From: DATDRS01 sp035291605
Lineage (GTDB): Bacteria > Chloroflexota > Anaerolineae > Anaerolineales > UBA6663
NCBI GenBank assembly: GCA_035291605.1
Contig: DATDRS010000422.1
Coordinates: 1-17,299, forward strand
Direction of reading: 5' to 3'
DNA: 17,299 nt
Position 1 is the first letter of the stretch. The number at the start of each line of letters is the position of its first letter. Shown here piece after piece: positions 1 to 6,643 of the stretch. The notes below the pieces were generated by a model. That model made no database searches, was not told where the DNA came from, and worked only from the letters and a program-made list of their open reading frames with translations. The position numbers were made by a program, and so were the translations under genes.

Positions 1-89
1 ATACCGACTACCTGCTGGTCAAGGAGACGGACCTGGAGCGGGCTATCCAGGCCTTGAGCCAGGCTGGGCATCACATTGAGCCGGGTTAG
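1..89 (+). CDS. ACT-domain-like protein, 3' end only (partial)
   Basis: The reading frame entering at base 3 and ending at TAG (87-89) gives 28 residues that include DYLLVKETDLERAIQALSQAG. The pattern of a short beta strand, then an acidic-start helix 'DLERAIQALSQAG', then a final strand is typical of the last part of an ACT domain, the small ligand-binding fold used for allosteric control by amino acids. The fragment is too short to say which protein it belonged to; it could be a stand-alone ACT protein or the tail of an enzyme. It converges on the phosphoribosyltransferase gene. The 49-bp gap between the two stop codons shows no convincing terminator on either strand. The family call is inference from a short fragment. 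Confidence 0.55.
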   Translation, partial: TDYLLVKETDLERAIQALSQAGHHIEPG

Positions 90-138
90 GGAGGAAAAGC
101 GGCTCAGCCAAAGCGTCTGATGTTTGCCCGGACAAGGC

Positions 139-642
139 TTAGTTCGATACCGGCGCGCCCGCCGGGACGCTCTCCGGCCCCCCGCGATCAATCTCCCACG
201 GGTACACGATGCGCGCGTCCGTCACCGCCGCGTAATACGCGGGCCAGGCCTTGGTGAAGAGCGTGCGGGTCGGGTTGTAGTGGATGACGCACAACTCCGG
301 GAAAGCGCCCGCCGCCTCCACGCGGTTCTTCACCGCGGTAATCGTCCGCCCGCTGCCCCACACGTCGTCCACGACCAGTATCCGGCGGCCGCCCAGCAAG
401 TGGTCGTCGGGGAACTGCAGGAACTGCGGCAGAGCCATCAGCTTGGCGGCCTCCACGCCGCTGGGGAAGTCCACGGCGGCGGTGAGGATGTGCTTGATAT
501 CCAGGGCTTCGCTGATGATGCCGCCCGGCACGAGGCCGCCGCGCGTGATCATCAGCATCCCGTCGAAGACGCCGCGAAACTGCGGCAGCAGCGAGTCAAT
601 CAGCCGATCCAGGTCAGTCCAGCTTAGTACTTCTTGGCGCAT
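139..642 (-). CDS. Phosphoribosyltransferase (hypoxanthine/xanthine PRT-like)
   Basis: This 167-residue protein has the type I PRTase PRPP-binding signature ILVVDDVWGSGRT at about residues 88-100. The two acidic residues and the following GSGRT loop bind the ribose 5-phosphate of PRPP. The N-terminal strand-loop 'MLMITRGGLVPGG' (29-41) matches the pyrophosphate loop of purine PRTases. Length and layout fit the small purine-salvage type, which converts a free base plus PRPP to a nucleoside monophosphate in the cytosol; the exact base cannot be read from sequence. I chose the ATG at 642 because AGGA lies 9 nt upstream, and the longer frame would start at a TTG (672) without a ribosome site. The 85-nt gap to the upstream membrane-protein gene is on the same strand, so joint transcription is possible. 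Confidence 0.85.
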   Translation of the reverse strand: MRQEVLSWTDLDRLIDSLLPQFRGVFDGMLMITRGGLVPGGIISEALDIKHILTAAVDFPSGVEAAKLMALPQFLQFPDDHLLGGRRILVVDDVWGSGRTITAVKNRVEAAGAFPELCVIHYNPTRTLFTKAWPAYYAAVTDARIVYPWEIDRGGPESVPAGAPVSN

Positions 643-727
643 ATTTTCTAATCCTGAATTTAAAGAGTCCAAAGGCTGGCGTCTGCGGCCCGAAACCCCG
701 GCTGGGGCTGGCCTCAGGCTTTCAGCC

Positions 728-1624
728 TTACGCCCCTAACACGGCCGCCACCGGACGGGGCGCAGGGGCCGCTTGCACGCTTTGCCCTGCGGCGAGGGCC
801 TTCTCGGCCTCCCGCGCCCACAGGAACATGCAGGTATGGTAAGCGGTCGTGGCGTACGCCGAGAAAGCCGAGATTAAAGCGATCAACGTTCCGGCCGCCA
901 GCACGGCCAATCCCGCGCCGACAAGCATGGCAGTACTCCCCAAAGAGGCAAAGGCAAAGAAGATGCCCGCGCCGATGGCGATAGAAATGACCCCCAAAAC
1001 AAAGCCCACCAACCCGACGACGCTGCTGACGCCAATTTCGGTCACCGCCACTAAAAGCAGGTTGTTTTTGATCATGTAAGTCGCCCGTTTGAGCGCCTGC
1101 CCCAGGTTCAGGTCTTCGATCACCATGGCGGGCAGGACGAAATATGTCGCCGTCGTCCAGACGCGCTCCAGGATGTCGCCGACGAGTTCACCCACGAGAT
1201 TGCGCCGTCCCCCGCGGCCCCGCCCCCTCAAAAACCCGCGCACCACGGCGACCAGGGTGGAGGCCGCCGCCAGGCTGAGGATGTCCAGCCAGTCGCGCCG
1301 GATCGTCGCCCAGGCCTTATCCATCCGCCCGTCGCCTTCGGCCAACAGGCCGTAAATCAAATAGGCCGTCATGCCGGAAAAGATGTAGGAAATTGCATAC
1401 TCTAAGAAGAGCAGCAGCGCGCCCAACACAAAGAGGACGACCCGGCCAGTTGGCGTCTCGCCCACCAGGAGAGCCACGACGATGGTCGGAAGGGCGCCCG
1501 CCACCGACACAATCGTCCCCACGACCAGCCCATACAGCGATGGCTTGATCAGATCGCTATCTCTCCGGGCCATGTCAATGGCCTGCCCTAGGAAACCGAA
1601 TCCACGACGGATGGCTGCGAACAT
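728..1624 (-). CDS. Multi-pass membrane protein, DUF6159-like
   Basis: This 298-residue protein has about six hydrophobic stretches. Two lie before residue 95, one follows the charged segment RMDKAWATIRRDWLDI, and three lie after the conserved-looking 'TATYFVLPAMVIEDLNLGQALKRA' region, which ends with a positively charged helix before the last membrane block. The combination of a FVLPAMVIED motif, a following EAL/QAL-KRA helix and paired C-terminal helices resembles the DUF6159 family of uncharacterised membrane proteins. No catalytic motif is visible. An Arg/Gly-rich loop (RGFLRGRGRGGRR) sits between helices and is probably cytoplasmic by the positive-inside rule. I chose the ATG at 1624 because AGGAG lies about 10 nt upstream; the longer frame adds 55 non-hydrophobic residues that overlap the promoter region. 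The tail is Ala/Pro-rich. Confidence 0.75.
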   Translation of the reverse strand: MFAAIRRGFGFLGQAIDMARRDSDLIKPSLYGLVVGTIVSVAGALPTIVVALLVGETPTGRVVLFVLGALLLFLEYAISYIFSGMTAYLIYGLLAEGDGRMDKAWATIRRDWLDILSLAAASTLVAVVRGFLRGRGRGGRRNLVGELVGDILERVWTTATYFVLPAMVIEDLNLGQALKRATYMIKNNLLLVAVTEIGVSSVVGLVGFVLGVISIAIGAGIFFAFASLGSTAMLVGAGLAVLAAGTLIALISAFSAYATTAYHTCMFLWAREAEKALAAGQSVQAAPAPRPVAAVLGA

Positions 1625-1667
1625 ATGCCTCTTTCTCCTGCGCGCAGAATGAGACCGGAACAGGCCG

Positions 1668-1696
1668 ATGATAGCACCGCCCCGATTTACCCGCAA
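1668..1696 (-). promoter_or_regulatory. Candidate promoter for the DUF6159-like gene
   Basis: On the minus strand the bases read TTGCGG (1691-1696), a 17-nt spacer, and TATCAT (1668-1673). The -10 box matches 5 of 6 consensus positions, while the -35 box matches only TTG. It would place transcription start roughly 35-40 nt before the chosen ATG at 1624. It is about 40 bp from the plus-strand promoter, so the 154-bp gap looks like a divergent control region. Confidence 0.4.
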
Positions 1697-1735
1697 ATAT
1701 TTAACCAGGGACAAGAGCCGGGGCGGACTCCGGTG

Positions 1736-1741
1736 TATAAT
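1736..1741 (+). promoter_or_regulatory. -10 box of the C39-LysM gene promoter
   Basis: A perfect TATAAT occurs 37 nt before the ATG at 1779, giving a leader of about 30 nt that includes the ribosome site. No good -35 box is present at 16-18 nt spacing (1713-1718 reads AAGAGC), so an activator or a non-standard upstream element may be needed. Confidence 0.5.
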
Positions 1742-1778
1742 CGCGCCTGTTGCGTATTTTACGCTGGAGGGAGCGCGC

Positions 1779-2726
1779 ATGGCCACCATCCTGAATATCG
1801 CCTATAAATCTCAATACGACCCCGACGCGGCCACGTCGCGGAACGATTGCGGCCCGGCCTGCCTGGCGATGCTGATCAACGCCTTTGGCCTCACCGCCAC
1901 GACCGACGCCGTCTTCCGGCGTACCGGGGCCTCGCCCAACGACTACATCTCGATGGCCCAGCTCATGCGCGTGGGCGAAAGCTATGGCGTCCCGCTGGAA
2001 TACCGCCGAGGCTGGGGCCTGGGAGAACTGCGCGCCATGCTCGACCTGGGCCGGCCGCTGATCGCGCTGGTGCACTACGCCGCTTTTTTCGAATTTCAGC
2101 CCGGTTTGTCCACGCAGAGCAACTTCACGGGGCCGCATTTCGTCCTGGCCGTCGGCTACGACGAGAATAACCTGATCGTCCACGACCCGCTCTGGACGGA
2201 CGGCCGGCGGAACGAGGGTGCGTTCAAGAAATGGCCCAACAAAATCTGGCTGGAGGCGTGGGGGCGCTGTCACGAGGACTGCGACGCGCTCGGGCGGTGC
2301 AATCCCGATTTCGCCGCGCTCATCTCGGTGCGCGCCGTCAGCGCCGATACGCGCACCCAAATCCCCGCCGACGTCATCCGCCGCATCCGCGCCAAAGCCG
2401 CCTTCGAGGGCGCTCCCCAACCCGATCTCGCCCAACCGGCGAGCCTGACCGGTTACATCACGGCGCTGGGCGACTGGGGCAAGCGCCTCGCGGCGCGCGT
2501 CGTGCAGCCAACCGACACGCTCTGGCGGATCGCCAAAGCCTACTACGGCGACGGCAACAAGATGAAAGTGATTCAATGCTTCAACGGCCTGGAAGAGACA
2601 GACGTGATTCACGACGGCCAGGTGTTGCTGATCCCCGAGCCGACGCTTTCGGGGAGCATCCCGGAGGATCGGCAACCGCGAGGCGTGACGCCGCCCGCGG
2701 GCGTGGTAAACCGTCCAAAACCGTAA
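1779..2726 (+). CDS. C39-like cysteine peptidase with C-terminal LysM domain
   Basis: This 315-residue protein begins with a papain-like C39 fold. Gln12 (SQYDP) is in the oxyanion position, Cys24 in the motif RNDCGPACLAM is the nucleophile, His120 is in GPHFVLAVGYD, and Asp136 is in VHDPLW. All parts of the C39 catalytic set are therefore present. After a linker of about 60 residues a LysM domain covers about 241-286 (VQPTDTLWRIAKAYYGD ... GQVLLIPEP), a fold that binds N-acetylglucosamine chains in peptidoglycan. The ATG at 1779 has GGAGGGA 6-7 nt upstream. No signal peptide or membrane helix is visible, which is odd for a LysM protein. It may act on wall fragments or leave by an unrecognised route; a bacteriocin-exporter role is unlikely because there is no ABC domain. 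Confidence 0.85.
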   Translation: MATILNIAYKSQYDPDAATSRNDCGPACLAMLINAFGLTATTDAVFRRTGASPNDYISMAQLMRVGESYGVPLEYRRGWGLGELRAMLDLGRPLIALVHYAAFFEFQPGLSTQSNFTGPHFVLAVGYDENNLIVHDPLWTDGRRNEGAFKKWPNKIWLEAWGRCHEDCDALGRCNPDFAALISVRAVSADTRTQIPADVIRRIRAKAAFEGAPQPDLAQPASLTGYITALGDWGKRLAARVVQPTDTLWRIAKAYYGDGNKMKVIQCFNGLEETDVIHDGQVLLIPEPTLSGSIPEDRQPRGVTPPAGVVNRPKP

Positions 2727-2760
2727 CGGCGCAGGCCGCTGACCTCGGCCCAGATGGTGG

Positions 2761-2783
2761 AGAGGCTCCGGCGGAGCGCCTCT
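2761..2783. terminator. Hairpin between convergent genes
   Basis: GCTCC (2765-2769) and GGAGC (2773-2777) form a perfect stem around a GGC triloop, extended by AGAG/CTCT with a 2-nt bulge. It lies between the stop codons of the C39-LysM gene and the THUMP-like methyltransferase and could end transcripts from both sides. There is no T-tract on either side, so a role in intrinsic termination is uncertain. Confidence 0.4.
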
Positions 2784-2795
2784 ACGGGTCGGGCG

Positions 2796-3983
2796 TTACC
2801 CATTCTGTTTGTCAAAGACCGTCAGCCGTCTTCCAACCAACGCATAGGGCTTGCCGGCCACGTGTGTGAGGAACACCACCCGGCTCTCTGGGCCGGAGAG
2901 TTTGAGCCGGCGGATGAGGTCCTCCGGATCGAGGGGTGAGCCGCGTTTTTTCACCGTGACCTGTCCCACGTGCATGGCCCGTAAACACTCGCGCAATCGC
3001 TTCAACTGAAATGGAAACGCCTCTTCGACGGCGAAGGCTCGCGCAAATGGCGTGGACGTGAACGCCTCGCTGGTGAGATAAGCAATGTCGGGGTCGAGCT
3101 GACTGGCGTTGAGCTGCGCGGCGAGTTCCGCCACCAGTCCCGCGCGAAGGATAGCGGAGTCGGGCTCGTAGAGGTAGGTCCGGGGAAAGGCGAGGGAGGG
3201 CGGGGATTGGAGATTGGCGATGAGCGTGTGCCGGCCAGGGAGGAGGGTGGCGCGGCGGGCTGCGGTCTGGAAGGGGCCGAACCAGAGGACGCACTCTTTG
3301 AGTTCCCCATGCTCGGAGATGAACTCCCCCTCGCAGTCATACGCACTTAATTCGTTCAGGTCAACGCCGGGGGAAATCTTCACGCCTACGGCCGGCGTGT
3401 GCGCCAGCCAATCTTTAACGACGGCGAGTGGAGGCTGATAATCACGCACCGAAAACTTGCGGCGGCCTTCCACACGGCGGGCCGGGTCGAAAAAGAAAGC
3501 CTCGACCGTTGGCAATTGCATGCGCGTCACGTCAGCCTGGAGCAAGGTGACACGCTCGCGGCAGCCATAGGCCGCCAGGTTTTGCGCCGCCATCGCCAGC
3601 CGCAAGGGGTCATGATCCACCGCGGCCACTGGGCTGTGCCCGGCCAGGCCCAGCGTATCGCCGCCGATCCCGCAGCACAGATCGGCAGCTGAAGCGCATG
3701 GGGCGAATCTTTCCGCGCGATAGCGGGAGATGGTTTCGCCCGAGGCTTGCTCCAGCGCCTCACGGGTAAAGTACATTTGATCGGCGCGGATGAACTTGGC
3801 GCGCGCCTTGCGTCGGAGGGTGACCGTCTCCAGCGCGGCTTTCGCCAACTCTGGCGGATAGCGCTTCTGCAGCCGGGTGAGGCAGGCGAGGAAGGACTCT
3901 TCCGTCGGGTTCAGCGCGGCCGCCGCGGTGATAGCGGACTGGCCCTCCGGCGTCAGCAGAGACTCAAGCGCCTGGAGATTCAT
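2796..3983 (-). CDS. Class I SAM-dependent methyltransferase with THUMP-like C-terminal domain
   Basis: This 395-residue protein has an all-helical N-terminal part (1-95), then a Rossmann methyltransferase core. Motif I is AADLCCGIGGDTLGLA (99-114), the acidic motif II is VDHD (122-125), and FFDPARR (164-170) stands where N-directed methyltransferases have DPPY. The DPARR variant plus the C-terminal segment with VKKRGSPLDPEDLIRRLKL and ALVGRRLTVFDK match the THUMP-like-domain methyltransferase family, which is thought to act on RNA; the substrate is unknown. ATG 3983 overlaps the stop of the upstream gene as ATGA and has GGAG 5 nt upstream, so translation is probably coupled. An inserted stretch around residues 255-260 is encoded by a repeat word (3203-3221) also found in the neighbouring gene. 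Confidence 0.85.
   Translation of the reverse strand: MNLQALESLLTPEGQSAITAAAALNPTEESFLACLTRLQKRYPPELAKAALETVTLRRKARAKFIRADQMYFTREALEQASGETISRYRAERFAPCASAADLCCGIGGDTLGLAGHSPVAAVDHDPLRLAMAAQNLAAYGCRERVTLLQADVTRMQLPTVEAFFFDPARRVEGRRKFSVRDYQPPLAVVKDWLAHTPAVGVKISPGVDLNELSAYDCEGEFISEHGELKECVLWFGPFQTAARRATLLPGRHTLIANLQSPPSLAFPRTYLYEPDSAILRAGLVAELAAQLNASQLDPDIAYLTSEAFTSTPFARAFAVEEAFPFQLKRLRECLRAMHVGQVTVKKRGSPLDPEDLIRRLKLSGPESRVVFLTHVAGKPYALVGRRLTVFDKQNG
3203..3221. repeat. Repeat word inside the methyltransferase gene
   Basis: The stretch GGGATTGGAGATTGGCGAT shows a 7-8-bp word (GATTGGAG/GATTGGCG) repeated in tandem. Its 12-mer GAGATTGGCGAT (3210-3221) recurs exactly at 4338-4349 in the next gene. 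Confidence 0.6.
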
Positions 3984-4714
3984 TCATCTCCGACGACCGC
4001 CGTCTGCGGGTCAACGGCATAAGCCGGGCCGAGCGTCAGCGACCGCGCGCCTTCAAGCTCGGGGTTGAGGATAAGCGGCCGTTCCCATGCCCGAGCAGCT
4101 TCGGCGCGAAACTTGCCGATCTTGTTTACCCCGGAGAGGAACCGGGTGAGGACAGACGCCTGCATGAAGCCGACCGCCTTAACCAGCGAACTGAAGGCGA
4201 GCAGCGCTGGCCGGCCTGTCTGCGGATCAATCATCGTGGCCGCGCGCCACTCGATTTTCTCATTGGGGGTCAGGTTCCAGGCAGGTTTGTTGGGAGTTTG
4301 TGTAATGAGGAGAAAAACGAAAGGTGATCGGAGATTAGAGATTGGCGATTGGGTGGCGAGGGTCTGCACGCGCCCAACAGAGGCGCCTTCCGGCGGGCGT
4401 TCACCGCGGTATAGCACGAAATCGTCCAGGGGCTCGACGAGGCAGTGAATAAACCCGGCGGCGGCGAGGGCCGCGAGGAGGGATTGCGGGTCGGCGCGAT
4501 GGGCAAGGATGAGCCGTCCGCCAGGGCGCAGGCGTTCTCTCAGAGTCGCGAGCCTCGCAGGAGCGGCGCGGCCCACCACCGCATCAAACGTCCCAGGCGT
4601 GGACGCATCCCCTCGGGTCAACTCCACCTCCGGGGGCAGTTCGGCGGCCGCAGCCTCATCCAAGGCCAGGACGCGCGGCAGTTCCGCGCTGGGAGGCAGG
4701 TGCTTGGCGAACAT
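3980..4714 (-). CDS. Methyltransferase-like protein lacking the SAM glycine loop, with uncharacterised C-terminal domain
   Basis: This 244-residue protein has an N-terminal half that resembles the second part of a class I methyltransferase: GTFDAVVGRAAPARLATL, then RERLRPGGRLILAHR, then an AAGF-type strand. Where motif I (GxGxG) should lie, only RVLALDEAAAAELPP is present, so SAM binding is doubtful. After a linker encoded partly by a repeat (4330-4353), residues from about 145 onward form a second domain (WNLTPNEKIEWRAA, RPALLAFSSLVKAVGFMQ, GVNKIGKF, PLILNPEL) that I cannot name; a distant SseB-like resemblance is only a guess. The stop codon overlaps the ATG of the THUMP-like methyltransferase (ATGA), suggesting the two work together. 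I chose ATG 4714 because the longer TTG start at 4747 lies in the intergenic repeat; no clear ribosome site is seen. Confidence 0.65.
   Translation of the reverse strand: MFAKHLPPSAELPRVLALDEAAAAELPPEVELTRGDASTPGTFDAVVGRAAPARLATLRERLRPGGRLILAHRADPQSLLAALAAAGFIHCLVEPLDDFVLYRGERPPEGASVGRVQTLATQSPISNLRSPFVFLLITQTPNKPAWNLTPNEKIEWRAATMIDPQTGRPALLAFSSLVKAVGFMQASVLTRFLSGVNKIGKFRAEAARAWERPLILNPELEGARSLTLGPAYAVDPQTAVVGDE
4330..4353. repeat. Repeat word inside the methyltransferase-like gene
   Basis: Tandem variants of GAGATTA/GAGATTGGC/GATTGGG encode the linker residues ATQSPISNLRSP between two domains. A 12-mer is identical to 3210-3221, and the 11-mer GGCGATTGGGT (4345-4355) recurs at 4984-4994 in a gap. 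Confidence 0.6.
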
Positions 4715-4720
4715 GAAATG

Positions 4721-4778
4721 TAGTGCGTGTTGCGTCGTACGTATCAACGCCCAACGGAATACGCAATACGCCTCACGT
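4721..4778. repeat. Stuttering intergenic repeat (ACGCAATACGC words)
   Basis: The gap between the small protein gene and the methyltransferase-like gene is built from imperfect copies of a word such as TGCGTGT, TGCGTCG, ATACGCA and ATACGCC. There is no protein-coding support and no promoter that I can recognise. Confidence 0.6.
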
Positions 4779-4958
4779 CTTCGGAAGCGCGCGGATGAGG
4801 CTTAGAAACTCATCCCACTCTTCCTTGAAGAAGTGCAGCGTCACGCTGCCGAGTTCGACGTTGTAGGTCGTCTCACCATCCGGTTCTTCCGCCGTCCAGA
4901 CCATGTAGTTCTGCGTCTCGGCCAGGGTGTTCGTTTTGATTTCGGGTTGGGAAGGCAT
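4773..4958 (-). CDS. Small conserved-looking protein of unknown function (61 aa)
   Basis: ATG 4958 has a strong AAGGAG ribosome site 7 nt upstream, the best in this cluster, which supports a real gene. The 61-residue product is acidic and soluble. A stretch of alternating polar and hydrophobic residues (NYMVWTAEEPDGETTYNVEL, then VTLHFF) suggests a small beta sheet, and the end (KEEWDEFLSLIRAL) suggests a helix. There is no signal peptide, membrane helix or metal motif. I do not recognise the family. It lies between another small gene and the methyltransferase-like gene on the same strand, so it is probably co-transcribed with them. Confidence 0.65.
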   Translation of the reverse strand: MPSQPEIKTNTLAETQNYMVWTAEEPDGETTYNVELGSVTLHFFKEEWDEFLSLIRALPKT

Positions 4959-4973
4959 AGCGACTCCTTTCAT

Positions 4974-5033
4974 GGGGTGATCGGGCGATTGGGTCATCGA
5001 GGCATTGAGGCGCTGATCATTCCCCAATCACTC
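4974..5033. repeat. Stuttering intergenic repeat (CAATCGCCC/GATCACCC words)
   Basis: Minus-strand words GATTGGGG, AATGATCA, GATGACCC, AATCGCCC and GATCACCC follow one another with small changes. The stop codon of the upstream gene (5028-5030) lies inside this repeat. Confidence 0.6.
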
Positions 5034-5342
5034 GTTCTCAAACGCCGTCAAGACCTTCTTCAGGGCCAGGAGGCTCGCGCCGGAATGGGCGAGGTCGTCG
5101 AGGCCGGGCACAGTGTAACGGCGCTCGTAGGCGTTTGGTTCAAAGCCGGGCTGCGCGAGCACCGGCTCAAGGGCCTCCATGATAGCGGCTCGGCGGGCAG
5201 CGTCCCACTGGCGCACCTGTTTGGTCCAGTAGAGGGTGTACGAAAACTCGACGCGCGGCTTGTCGGGACGAGGCGGCGTCTCGCTCTTACGTTTGGAGCG
5301 CAGCCTGAGCCAGCGGCGAATAAAGTTCTGCATCGCCTTCAT
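5028..5342 (-). CDS. Small basic protein of unknown function (104 aa)
   Basis: The protein opens with a strongly basic, possibly amphipathic helix (MQNFIRRWLRLRSKRKSE), continues with a central EFSYTLYWTKQVRQWDAARRAAIMEAL helix, and ends with GLDDLAHSGASLLALKKVLTAFENE. No known motif is recognised. Two ATGs are possible (5342, 5333) and neither has a convincing ribosome site, although 29-nt spacing from the upstream permease gene favours co-transcription. The basic N-terminus could bind nucleic acid or a membrane surface; that is inference only. It may form a pair with the acidic 61-residue protein encoded next to it. Confidence 0.55.
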   Translation of the reverse strand: MKAMQNFIRRWLRLRSKRKSETPPRPDKPRVEFSYTLYWTKQVRQWDAARRAAIMEALEPVLAQPGFEPNAYERRYTVPGLDDLAHSGASLLALKKVLTAFENE

Positions 5343-5371
5343 GGTCGAAGCTCAAACGTCACTCTTTACGT

Positions 5372-6643
5372 TCAATGCGCTGATTTCTTCCGCGGCAGCA
5401 GTTTCTGGAGCCACGCCGGAGGCCACTCCGCCTCCTTCGGCGGCTCAGGTTCCGCCGACGCTTCGGGCCAGGGGTCGAGGTCAAATAATTTACGATGCAC
5501 GTAACGCCCAAACAGCCGCAGCGTGGCGACGAGGGGCGCGGAGAGCAGCAGGCCAGTGACGCCCGCCAGGCTGGCGGCGACGATCGCGCCGACGAGGATG
5601 ATGATTGGGTGCAGTTTGAGCGTGTGGCCGAGGATGCGCGGATAGAGCGCGTTGTCGTACACTTGCTGCATGATCAGGTAGGCCACGGCGACGATCAAGA
5701 CGAAGAGGCCGGGGCTGAGGCCCAGCCAGTTGCCCGGCTGAAACAGGGCGACGAGGATGATGACGACGAAGGTGACAAACGGGCCGAGCAGAGGGATGAA
5801 GGTCGTGACGGCGGCCAGCAGGCCAAGCACCGGCGCGTAACGCACGCCTAAGAGTGCTAGGATGACCCCATCCAGAAGGCCGAGGAGCACCGCCACGGTA
5901 ATCTGCCCCCGCAGGAAGTCGTTCCAGATCGGCCCCAACTCAGAGGCCAATCGGCGCACGTCATAGGTATACCCGCCGGGCACCAGCCGCTCAATCGAGG
6001 GCAGCAGGTTCTTGAGGTCGTGCAAGAGATAGTATGAGACGATGAGGATGAAAAGCGTCCACCCCAGGAGCGTGGCCGTGCCAGAGGCCAACGAGCCGAT
6101 GAACGTCCCGGTTTCGCTGATCACCGGGCGAATGGCCTCCAGCAACTGGTTGTAAAGCGGCTGAAGGTCAGTCGTCGAGAGGTCAAACTGGAAGGGACCA
6201 AAGACCAACGGCTTCGACAGATCGAACGTAAAGGGGCCGAGCGTGACGGGCCGGGCCAGCAATCCCTCGACGCGCGTCGGCAGGTCGGCCGTGATATCCA
6301 CCACGGCGCCGTACAAGCCGACAATTTGCTGCTCAATGGCGATGCCTGCCGCCGTCAGCCCCCCCAACAAGAGGATGACGAGCACAAGGTACAGGAGATT
6401 CACCGCCGCTGGCCAGGAGAGCCGCCCTCGGCGCGTGAGCCACTCGGCCACGGGGTTCAGGATATAGGCCAGGATAAAGGCGAACACCAGCGGCCCGATC
6501 ATCTCCTGAAAGCGCACGAGGAGCGAGCCAACCAGGACTACGGCGATCAGGGCCGCCAGAAATTTGGTGGCCGGCCCCCACTGGGGAGACGAGGCGGCCG
6601 AGGGAGCAACAGGCTGCGAGGGGGGAGAGGTAAGGTCAGTCAT
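5372..6643 (-). CDS. AI-2E/PerM-family transporter (second copy)
   Basis: This 423-residue protein begins with a disordered Ser/Pro/Gln-rich segment (1-30) and follows the AI-2E transporter plan (PF01594 family). Two or three N-terminal helices include FAFILAYILNPVAEWLTRRGRLSW, a large extracytoplasmic-type domain (about 100-190) follows, and then comes the C-terminal helical block with LLGLLDGVILALLGVRYAPVLGLLAAVTTFIPLLGPFV and QQVYDNALYPRILGHTLKLHP. The P-x-x-G and D/N-x-x-x-P-R-I-x-G motifs are family hallmarks. Members export small molecules or ions in exchange for protons or sodium; AI-2 itself is not implied. ATG 6643 overlaps the end of the preceding gene by 8 nt (ATGACTGA) and lacks its own ribosome site, so translation is probably coupled. 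Confidence 0.9.
   Translation of the reverse strand: MTDLTSPPSQPVAPSAASSPQWGPATKFLAALIAVVLVGSLLVRFQEMIGPLVFAFILAYILNPVAEWLTRRGRLSWPAAVNLLYLVLVILLLGGLTAAGIAIEQQIVGLYGAVVDITADLPTRVEGLLARPVTLGPFTFDLSKPLVFGPFQFDLSTTDLQPLYNQLLEAIRPVISETGTFIGSLASGTATLLGWTLFILIVSYYLLHDLKNLLPSIERLVPGGYTYDVRRLASELGPIWNDFLRGQITVAVLLGLLDGVILALLGVRYAPVLGLLAAVTTFIPLLGPFVTFVVIILVALFQPGNWLGLSPGLFVLIVAVAYLIMQQVYDNALYPRILGHTLKLHPIIILVGAIVAASLAGVTGLLLSAPLVATLRLFGRYVHRKLFDLDPWPEASAEPEPPKEAEWPPAWLQKLLPRKKSAH

Noticed and set aside
90..138. Terminator between the first two convergent genes
   Set aside because: Only a 3-4-bp stem (GGCT/AGCC type) and a short T4 are present, too weak to call.
1701..2675. Long open frame (324 codons) on the minus strand
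   Set aside because: It is antisense to the C39-LysM gene, which has intact catalytic motifs on the plus strand.
3980..4747. TTG start at 4747 for the methyltransferase-like gene
   Set aside because: The extra 11 residues are encoded by the intergenic repeat and there is no ribosome site. ATG 4714 is more likely.
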